Of a stretch of 6,916 bases of DNA, positions 1 through 4,707 are shown one piece after another. How positions within the stretch are numbered: the first letter of the stretch is position 1; every line of letters starts with the position of its first letter. The position numbers were made by a program, and so were the translations under genes. The notes under the pieces are model-generated. The model had not been told where the DNA came from. It was given only the letters and a program-made list of their open reading frames with translations, and did no database searches. Origin of the DNA: Candidatus Atribacteria bacterium (GTDB taxonomy: Bacteria; Atribacterota; Atribacteria; Atribacterales; Atribacteraceae); assembly GCA_026390275.1 (NCBI GenBank), contig JAPLGF010000290.1, positions 1 to 6,916 of the forward strand, written 5' to 3'.

Positions 1-28
1 AGGGGTTCAACTCCCCTCAGCTCCACCA
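1..28 (+). ncRNA. ssrA: 3' end of tmRNA (SsrA), partial
   Basis: Bases 1-17 form a tRNA-type T arm: 1-5 (AGGGG) pair with 13-17 (CCCCT) around a 7-base loop, TTCAACT. They are followed by the 3' strand of an acceptor stem, CAGCTCC (18-24), and an encoded ACCA tail (25-28). The TTCAACTCCC...CAGCTCCACCA pattern is the familiar 3' end of bacterial tmRNA, which rescues stalled ribosomes by acting as both alanyl-tRNA and mRNA. The T at position 22 would pair with G3 of the usual GGGGCUG 5' end, giving the G-U pair recognised by alanyl-tRNA synthetase. The tag-coding part lies upstream of the window. The main alternative is a tRNA-Ala, which can share this acceptor stem. The TTCAACTC loop and the immediately following terminator favour tmRNA. 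Confidence 0.78.
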
Positions 29-34
29 GAAATG

Positions 35-65
35 AAAAGCTCGTCCGAAAGGGCGAGCTTTTTCT
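35..65 (+). terminator. Intrinsic terminator after tmRNA
   Basis: Bases 35-43 (AAAAGCTCG) pair perfectly with 54-62 (CGAGCTTTT). The stem extends through T44-G53, C45-G52 and C46-G51 to a GAAA tetraloop (47-50), giving 12 base pairs. The 3' side runs into TTTTTCT. It begins 7 bases after the encoded CCA end, as expected for a terminator of a stable RNA gene. It lies directly upstream of the leuS ribosome-binding site, so it could also limit read-through into leuS. Confidence 0.85.
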
Positions 66-69
66 ATAT

Positions 70-76
70 AGGGGGT
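70..76 (+). promoter_or_regulatory. Ribosome-binding site deciding the leuS start
   Basis: AGGGGGT differs from AGGAGGT at one base and sits 6 bases before the GTG at 83. It fixes that GTG as the start, rather than the in-frame ATG at 32, which falls just before the terminator hairpin. The same AGGGGGT variant precedes the Gls24 gene. Confidence 0.75.
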
Positions 77-82
77 ACTTGG

Positions 83-2554
83 GTGCGTGAGAATTATGAT
101 TTTGATACCATAGAACTGGAATGGCAGAAGACGTGGACCGAAAAGAACGTTTTTTCCATTGAAAGAGATGACTGCCACCCGAAATTTTATGTTTTAGAAA
201 TGTTTCCTTATCCCTCTGGTGACCCCCACATGGGCCATGTCAAGAATTACGTGATCGGTGATGTCGTGGCCCGTTATTTCACCCGTAAGGGCTTCAATGT
301 TTTACACCCTATGGGGTATGATTCCTTTGGACTGCCCGCGGAAAATGCCGCCATCAAACACGGGATTCATCCGGCGGTGTGGACTCACGATAAGATCGAG
401 CGGATGCGGGAAGTCCTTAAAAGACTGGGTATCAGTTATGATTGGAGACGCGAGATTATCACCTGTGAACCGGGGTATTACCAGTTTACCCAGTGGTTCT
501 TTCTCCAGTTTTATAAACACCGCCTGGCTTATAAAAAAGAAGGACTGGTGAACTGGTGTCCCTCTTGTGCCACCGTTCTGGCCAATGAGCAGGTGGTGGA
601 AGGAAACTGTGAACGGTGTGGTACGCCGGTGATCCGGAAGCGTTTGAGCCAGTGGTATCTCAAAATCACTCAATACACCGAAGATCTGTTAAAAGACATG
701 GAGACGCTCGGGAACTGGCCAGAGCGAGTCCTCGCCATGCAAAAAAACTGGATCGGAAAAAGTACCGGGGCTCACATCGATTTTCTTCTTCCTGATAGTG
801 GGAAAAAGATTACCGTCTTCACCACCCGGCCTGATACGATCTATGGAGCGACCTTTTTCTTGCTGGCTCCGGAGCATCCCCTGGTTGATGAGCTGATCAC
901 CGGTTCCGAATATGAATCACGAGTCCAGGTTTTCCGGGAAAAGATAGCCAGAAAGAGTGAAATCGAACGAATCTCGGATATCGCTGACAAAGAGGGAATG
1001 CCGATTGGGAAGGACATCATCAATCCGATAAGCGGAGAGAGAGTTCCCATTTGGATTGCCGATTATGTACTCCCGGAATATGGAACTGGTGCAATAATGG
1101 CTGTTCCGGCTCATGATGAGCGGGATTTCCAGTTTGCCAGGAAATACCACCTTCCTATCCGGCCAGTCATTCAACCCCCGGACCGAGAAGGGAATGGAGA
1201 GTGTTACTCCGATCCTGGTATCATGATCAATTCAGAGGTGTTCAATGGTCTTTCGTCAGAAGAAGGGAAACAACGGGTCATTGATGTCTTGGAGGAAAAG
1301 CATGTTGGTAAAGGAACCGTCTCCTATCGTCTGCGGGATTGGCTCATTTCCCGTCAGCGGTATTGGGGAGTTCCTATTCCGATCGTCTATTGTGAACGAT
1401 GTGGAGAAGTACCGGTACCGGATAAAGACCTTCCCGTTCTCCTTCCGCAAAATGTCGACTTTCTCCCCGGTGGTCCTTCTCCATTAGCCCGGTGCGAAGA
1501 GTTCGTCCACACGACCTGTCCGGTTTGTGGTGAACCAGCAGTGCGAGAAACCGATACCATGGATACTTTTATGTGTTCCTCCTGGTATTATCTCCGGTAT
1601 TGTTCCCCCTGGAGTACCGACCGGCCCTTCCACCCTGAGGAAGTGAACTACTGGATGCCGGTCGATCAATACATCGGGGGAGTAGAACATGCCATTCTGC
1701 ACCTCCTCTACGCCCGTTTCTTCACCAAGGTACTCCATGATTTAGAACTGGTCGCCTTTAAGGAGCCATTCATCAATCTCTTTGCCCAGGGGATGGTCAC
1801 CAAAGACGGGGCCAAGATGTCAAAATCCAAGGGGAATGTGGTGAGTCCCCGGGACATTATTAAGAAATACGGAGCGGATACCGTTCGGGTCTTCATCCTT
1901 TTCGCCGGTCCTCCAGAAGGAGATATGGAGTGGTCAGATCGGGGAGTGGAAGGTGCCCATCGTTTCCTCAACCGGGTTTGGAAAACCATTACCGATATCA
2001 TAAACCTCCCGGTCAACAACAGTGTTTCTTTGGTGAAGGAGAAGACCGGGGAGCTAGAAAAACTCGTTCATCGAACAATTTATAAGGTGGATACCGATAT
2101 TCGGGAGCGCTTTCATTTTAATACCGCCATCAGTTCGATTATGGAGATGCTCAATGAGATAAATGATTATCTCCGATTCCTCCAGGAAAAAGGAGCACAC
2201 TCGGAGGAAAAATCCGTACTCATTTCGGTCGCAAAAACCATGGTTTCTCTTCTGAATCCGGTTGCTCCCCATATCACCGAAGAGTTATGGAAGACATTGG
2301 GTGAGACGAACCTCCTCACCACTTCCCCCTGGCTCTCTCATGATGAGAGTAAAATGCATGATGAGGTGGTGGAAATCGTGGTACAGATCAATGGAAAAGT
2401 CCGGAGTAAAATTGCTATTGAACGAGGAGCATCCGAGGCAGAGGTTTTCGCGCTGGTGCAAGAAGATGAGAAATCTCAACATTGGTTGGGGGGCAAGCGT
2501 ACCCTGAAACGTTTTTATGTTCCTGACAAGCTGGTTAACATCGTTGTCCAATAA
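83..2554 (+). CDS. leuS: Leucyl-tRNA synthetase (LeuRS)
   Basis: Cytoplasmic class Ia synthetase that attaches leucine to tRNA-Leu and hydrolyses misactivated amino acids. The 823-residue product is within the usual bacterial range. Visible motifs are the ATP-binding HIGH variant HMGH (residues 49-52); a first Cys4 zinc site (C159, C162, C176, C179); and the CP1 editing domain with TTRPDT (247-252) and GTGAIMAVPAHDERD (334-348), the latter including the conserved Asp. A second Cys4 set follows (C437, C440, C479, C482), then KMSKS (578-582), an anticodon-binding helical domain, and a C-terminal tRNA-binding domain ending in the typical KLVNIVV. No catalytic or editing motif is missing. The GTG start is chosen from the SD at 70-76 and because the family begins with a Y-x-F-x-x-I-E-x-x-W-Q pattern, here right after the GTG. 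The upstream in-frame extension to 32 would translate the terminator. The stop codon lies in the inverted repeat at 2548-2644. No T-box or own promoter is visible. Confidence 0.98.
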   Translation: MRENYDFDTIELEWQKTWTEKNVFSIERDDCHPKFYVLEMFPYPSGDPHMGHVKNYVIGDVVARYFTRKGFNVLHPMGYDSFGLPAENAAIKHGIHPAVWTHDKIERMREVLKRLGISYDWRREIITCEPGYYQFTQWFFLQFYKHRLAYKKEGLVNWCPSCATVLANEQVVEGNCERCGTPVIRKRLSQWYLKITQYTEDLLKDMETLGNWPERVLAMQKNWIGKSTGAHIDFLLPDSGKKITVFTTRPDTIYGATFFLLAPEHPLVDELITGSEYESRVQVFREKIARKSEIERISDIADKEGMPIGKDIINPISGERVPIWIADYVLPEYGTGAIMAVPAHDERDFQFARKYHLPIRPVIQPPDREGNGECYSDPGIMINSEVFNGLSSEEGKQRVIDVLEEKHVGKGTVSYRLRDWLISRQRYWGVPIPIVYCERCGEVPVPDKDLPVLLPQNVDFLPGGPSPLARCEEFVHTTCPVCGEPAVRETDTMDTFMCSSWYYLRYCSPWSTDRPFHPEEVNYWMPVDQYIGGVEHAILHLLYARFFTKVLHDLELVAFKEPFINLFAQGMVTKDGAKMSKSKGNVVSPRDIIKKYGADTVRVFILFAGPPEGDMEWSDRGVEGAHRFLNRVWKTITDIINLPVNNSVSLVKEKTGELEKLVHRTIYKVDTDIRERFHFNTAISSIMEMLNEINDYLRFLQEKGAHSEEKSVLISVAKTMVSLLNPVAPHITEELWKTLGETNLLTTSPWLSHDESKMHDEVVEIVVQINGKVRSKIAIERGASEAEVFALVQEDEKSQHWLGGKRTLKRFYVPDKLVNIVVQ

Positions 2555-2655
2555 CCATCAGACAACCATGCCAGTTGCTGGCACCACCAGAGTAATGAAA
2601 ATCAGCCTTTTTCTGATGTAGCATGGTTGTCTGATGGTTATTGGTTTTTCTTTAT
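2548..2655 (+). terminator. Long inverted repeat with T-tract, probable leuS terminator
   Basis: Bases 2548-2571 and 2621-2644 are perfectly complementary over 24 bp. The left arm starts with the last base of the penultimate leuS codon, so it contains the final CAA and the TAA stop. The right arm is followed by TTTTTCTTT, as in an intrinsic terminator. The 49-base loop is unusually long and has two small hairpins of its own: CTGG/CCAG (2578-2581/2587-2590) and ATCAG/CTGAT (2601-2605/2613-2617). The folded RNA would therefore be a branched junction. No target-site duplication flanks it. It could be a terminator built from a dispersed palindromic repeat, since its arm resembles the hairpin at 3361-3405. 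Termination is inferred, not shown. Confidence 0.7.
2597..2608 (+). repeat. 12-base direct repeat, copy 1 (GAAAATCAGCCT)
   Basis: The identical 12-mer recurs at 3310-3321, in the next spacer. Copy 1 sits in the loop of the leuS inverted repeat and supplies one arm of its second internal hairpin. Copy 2 begins 3 bases after the comEA stop codon. Both copies are in non-coding DNA on the same strand. Confidence 0.55.
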
Positions 2656-2713
2656 ACTCTTCTTAATTTTACGCCTAGACTGTTCTTTTCAGGGTTTTCT
2701 TTTTGGTGGAACT

Positions 2714-3307
2714 ATGGAGTTGACGCGCCAGGAAAAGATCGTTCTGTTTTTTCTCGTGGGGGCTGTTTTTGCCTCCCTGATTTTTTTTCTAAGCCGGGTT
2801 TTTGTGTATCGGATTCCCGGGTCTTCACCCACTCCCAACACCGAAATTGTGGTTCAAATCGAAGGGGAAGTAAGAAAGCCCGGAGTGTTTCGGGTTCCTG
2901 GAGGTATGAGAGTCTATGAGCTCATTGAAATGGCGGGTGGGAGCCAGCCCGGAGCTGACCTTTCGGGACTGAATTTAGCAGCTCCCCTCCAGGATGGGCA
3001 GCGATTGGTGGTATCAACTTCACCACCGGAGAAAGGAACCTTCACCAGTAATTTTTCCACCCTGGCCAGTGCCCTTCCTCCATCCGGAAAGAAAAACGAT
3101 CTCCCGGCCAATCCGTCATCGGTCAACGTGAACACGGCGTCCTTAGAGGAGCTCAAAACTCTTTCCGGAATTGGTGACGTGATTGCTCAACGAATCATCA
3201 CCTATCGAGAAGAAAATGGTCTCTTTAAAAATGGTGAAGATTTCCTCAAGGTGAATGGAATCGGCCCAAAAAAGCTGGAAAAAATTCGGGATCACATCAC
3301 GTTTTGA
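2714..3307 (+). CDS. comEA: ComEA-type DNA-binding competence protein (SLBB + helix-hairpin-helix)
   Basis: Predicted membrane-anchored DNA receptor, 197 residues. Known ComEA proteins bind double-stranded DNA outside the membrane and pass it to the ComEC channel during transformation. A single hydrophobic segment (about 9-31) follows a short charged N-terminus. An SLBB domain spans about 44-100 (IEGEVRKPGVFRVPGGMRVYEL, split across 50-71, then the LNLAAPLQDG region). A Ser/Pro-rich linker (about 101-134) leads to two helix-hairpin-helix motifs with the glycine turns SGIGDVIA (151-158) and NGIGPKKL (181-188), after the hallmark VNVNTAS. The ATG at 2714 has GGTGG at 2705-2709, only 4 bases away. 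The longer frame back to 2627 would start inside the inverted repeat. A TTG two codons in has better SD spacing and is an alternative. No comEC follows; the next gene is convergent. No convincing promoter is visible in the T-rich leader (2645-2713); TTGGTT/TAATTT at 2641-2669 is a weak candidate. Confidence 0.93.
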   Translation: MELTRQEKIVLFFLVGAVFASLIFFLSRVFVYRIPGSSPTPNTEIVVQIEGEVRKPGVFRVPGGMRVYELIEMAGGSQPGADLSGLNLAAPLQDGQRLVVSTSPPEKGTFTSNFSTLASALPPSGKKNDLPANPSSVNVNTASLEELKTLSGIGDVIAQRIITYREENGLFKNGEDFLKVNGIGPKKLEKIRDHITF

Positions 3308-3309
3308 TC

Positions 3310-3321
3310 GAAAATCAGCCT
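3310..3321 (+). repeat. 12-base direct repeat, copy 2 (GAAAATCAGCCT)
   Basis: Exact match to 2597-2608. It lies between the comEA stop codon and the hairpin terminator at 3361. The flanking bases of the two copies differ, so identity is limited to the 12-mer. Confidence 0.55.
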
Positions 3322-3360
3322 GCAGTGTAAGATTAAAAAAAGAAAAGAATGACAGGGATG

Positions 3361-3409
3361 AGAATGAGACAGTCATGCCAGATTCAGGCATGACTGTCTC
3401 ATTCTTTTT
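3361..3409 (+). terminator. Hairpin terminator between convergent comEA and the Gls24 gene
   Basis: Bases 3361-3379 pair perfectly with 3387-3405 over 19 bp around a 7-base loop (AGATTCA), and the 3' arm runs into TTTTT. This is a strong intrinsic terminator for comEA on the + strand. The Gls24 stop codon (3401-3399 on the - strand) is in the right arm, so the hairpin also forms at the end of that mRNA. There, however, a T-rich stretch comes only after about 12 more bases, so termination on the - strand is less certain. Confidence 0.88.
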
Positions 3410-3824
3410 GGGCAGAAACATCCTCTTTCTCTTTATATGATACCTCCCGGATATTCACATCTACTCGACTCACGGTCATACCCGTTTTTGTCTCGATAAC
3501 GTTTTTTACTTCTCGCTGCACATTTTTCGCGACCTCGATGAGGGTGGTATCGATATCGACGGCAATAGAAATTTCCAGGCTGACGGTTTTTTCCTTAATA
3601 TCGACCTTGACTCCCTTGTTCACTTCTCGCTTCCCCATGATGGTACTCAGAGAAGCAGCCGGGATTCCCGCCATTCCGGTAATTCCGGGTACTTTCATGG
3701 TGGTGATACCGGCCAATGTGGCAATGATATCAGGAGCAATGTTAATTTCTCCCAGCACTTCCGGTGGCCGGGATGGTTGCCCTTCCGGTGAACTCTCAAG
3801 ATTTATGTTTATTTCATCATTCAT
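3399..3824 (-). CDS. Asp23/Gls24 family envelope stress response protein
   Basis: Small 141-residue protein of the Asp23/Gls24 (DUF322) family. Staphylococcal Asp23 is a membrane-associated alkaline-shock protein held by AmaP, and other members (YloU, YqhY) have poorly defined roles in envelope or lipid homeostasis. The family domain covers about 24-128. It starts GEINIAPDIIATLAGITT (25-42), continues through a glycine-rich GITGMAG (48-54) and GKREVNKGVKV (64-74), then an alternating beta segment VSLEISIAVD (81-90), and ends TVSRVDVNIREV (117-128). The N-terminal 20 residues are acidic and proline-rich and the C-terminal tail is charged. There is no signal peptide or membrane segment. The ATG at 3824-3822 has AGGGGGT 6 bases upstream. 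It is a single-gene unit convergent with comEA and divergent from rpsU. A TATGAT on the minus strand at 3911-3906 is a possible -10, without a good -35. Assigning it to a particular paralogue is not possible. Confidence 0.93.
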   Translation of the reverse strand: MNDEININLESSPEGQPSRPPEVLGEINIAPDIIATLAGITTMKVPGITGMAGIPAASLSTIMGKREVNKGVKVDIKEKTVSLEISIAVDIDTTLIEVAKNVQREVKNVIETKTGMTVSRVDVNIREVSYKEKEDVSAQKE

Positions 3825-3830
3825 AATGCG

Positions 3831-3837
3831 ACCCCCT
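3831..3837 (-). promoter_or_regulatory. Ribosome-binding site of the Gls24 gene
   Basis: On the minus strand this reads AGGGGGT, 6 bases before the ATG at 3824. It is the same sequence and spacing as the leuS site. Confidence 0.7.
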
Positions 3838-3998
3838 TTTTCGGAAAACCATTCGATGATATCAATTGGGTAGAACTTCTTCCTGGATATTTCTTTCTCC
3901 TTATGATCATACTCTATTCAGGCCGGAAAGGTGAGGTGGGTGTTCAAAAAAAGGAGTAAGAATGAAGAATACTCCACAGTTCATTTTGGGTACTTTCA

Positions 3999-4027
3999 TT
4001 GACACTCCCATATGAATAGCCTATAAT
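3999..4027 (+). promoter_or_regulatory. Consensus sigma-70-type promoter of the rpsU operon
   Basis: A perfect -35 TTGACA (3999-4004) and a perfect -10 TATAAT (4022-4027) are separated by exactly 17 bases. Transcription should start near 4034, leaving a leader of roughly 30 bases before the rpsU GTG. A 6-bp dyad with an 11-base gap, GGAGTA (3953-3958) and TACTCC (3970-3975), lies upstream and could be an operator, though nothing else supports that. The rest of the 239-base divergent spacer 3825-4063 shows no further clear structure. Confidence 0.88.
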
Positions 4028-4050
4028 TTTTTCACTTTGGATTTCACAAA

Positions 4051-4056
4051 AGGAGG
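4051..4056 (+). promoter_or_regulatory. Ribosome-binding site deciding the rpsU start
   Basis: AGGAGG, 7 bases before the GTG at 4064. It rules out the in-frame TTG at 4037, which lies upstream of it, almost at the predicted transcription start. Confidence 0.85.
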
Positions 4057-4063
4057 AATTTGG

Positions 4064-4243
4064 GTGACCGAGATTAAAATTGGCCAGAATGAGAGCATTG
4101 ATGAAGCATTGCGACGCTTTAAGCGGAAATGCCAGAGGAATGGAATCATTTCCGAAATAAGGAAGCGAGAGCACTACGAAAAGCCGAGTGAAAAAAAACG
4201 TAAAAAAGCACAGGCGGCTGCCCGGAGGAAAAAACGGAAATGA
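4064..4243 (+). CDS. rpsU: 30S ribosomal protein S21
   Basis: Very basic 59-residue protein of the small ribosomal subunit, which binds near the 3' end of 16S rRNA where the anti-Shine-Dalgarno lies. The length is normal for the family. The conserved core is visible: NESIDEALRRFKRKCQRNGI (9-28), then EIRKREHYEKPSEKKRKK (31-48) and a Lys/Arg/Ala tail. The start is GTG with an ideal SD. It is the first gene after the consensus promoter. Its TGA overlaps the ATG of yqeY (ATGA), indicating translational coupling. The order rpsU-yqeY is common in Firmicutes. Confidence 0.97.
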   Translation: MTEIKIGQNESIDEALRRFKRKCQRNGIISEIRKREHYEKPSEKKRKKAQAAARRKKRK

Positions 4244-4698
4244 GTATGGAGTTGGGAGCCCTGAAAGATCGTCTTCGTGAGGAGATGAAAACGGCTCTCA
4301 AAGAAAATGATCATCTGCGGCTCGGTGCCATCAGGTTGGTACTTGCCGAAATTAAAAATAAAGAAATCGATAAACGAGGGGAGCTGGACGATAAAGAAAT
4401 CGTTTCTCTTCTCCAGAAAGAGATCAAAAAGCGGCAGGAATCGATGGTTTATTTTGAAAAGGGGAATCGCCAGGATCTCTTAGAGTCGGCTCGCCGGGAG
4501 ATATCGGTTTTGGAAAAGTTCCTTCCCCGTTTTTTGTCCCGGGAGGAAGTTGCTTTCCTGGTGGAACAGGTCATCTTGTCCTCCGAAGGAAATAAAGCTT
4601 TTGGCCAGATTATGAAAGAAGTCCTCTTCCGGACCGGGGGTCTGGTGGATGGGAAGATGGTATCAGAAGTGGTCAAACAGAAATTGAATGTGGGATGA
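4240..4698 (+). CDS. yqeY: GatB/YqeY domain-containing protein
   Basis: Stand-alone YqeY protein, 152 residues, the usual family length. The family resembles the C-terminal tRNA-binding helical domain of GatB, a subunit of the amidotransferase that makes Gln-tRNA and Asn-tRNA, but the role of free YqeY is not established. The N-terminal part has the typical LKDRLREEMKTALKEND (8-24) and RLGAIRLVLAEIKNKEID (26-43) helices. The C-terminal part shows the FGQIMKEV...GGLVDGKMVSEVVKQKL signature (about 121-150). There are no membrane segments. The start ATG overlaps the rpsU stop; GGAGG (4224-4228) lies 11 bases upstream, slightly long. A second ATG two codons on is less well placed. Confidence 0.95.
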   Translation: MSMELGALKDRLREEMKTALKENDHLRLGAIRLVLAEIKNKEIDKRGELDDKEIVSLLQKEIKKRQESMVYFEKGNRQDLLESARREISVLEKFLPRFLSREEVAFLVEQVILSSEGNKAFGQIMKEVLFRTGGLVDGKMVSEVVKQKLNVG

Positions 4699-4707
4699 TA
4701 GAACCAT

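Noticed and set aside
1..28. tRNA-Ala 3' end
   Set aside because: Possible from the acceptor stem alone, but the TTCAACT loop with CAGCTCCACCA matches tmRNA better; kept as the alternative only.
32..82. N-terminal extension of leuS from the ATG at 32
   Set aside because: It would translate through the terminator hairpin, has no SD and does not resemble LeuRS; the GTG at 83 has a well-spaced SD.
66..82. T-box riboswitch controlling leuS
   Set aside because: The spacer is under 20 bases and has no T-box sequence or specifier stem; a terminator alone is not evidence of one.
302..673. 123-codon open frame on the - strand inside leuS
   Set aside because: It is antisense to the highly conserved LeuRS catalytic region and resembles no known protein.
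2548..2644. Insertion sequence or transposon end
   Set aside because: No transposase and no target-site duplication are visible; a palindromic terminator or small repeat explains it better.
2627..2713. N-terminal extension of comEA from a TTG at 2627
   Set aside because: It starts in the right arm of the inverted repeat, has no SD, and adds a T-rich leader that gives an artificial second hydrophobic stretch.
3538..3873. 111-codon open frame on the + strand opposite the Gls24 gene
   Set aside because: It lies antisense to a clear family member, has no recognisable domain and is explained as a shadow frame.
3999..4063. S21 or other riboswitch-like leader before rpsU
   Set aside because: The predicted leader is only about 30 bases, with an exposed SD and no stable structure.
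3944..4174. 76-codon open frame on the - strand across the rpsU promoter
   Set aside because: It runs antisense through rpsU and its promoter and has no family features.
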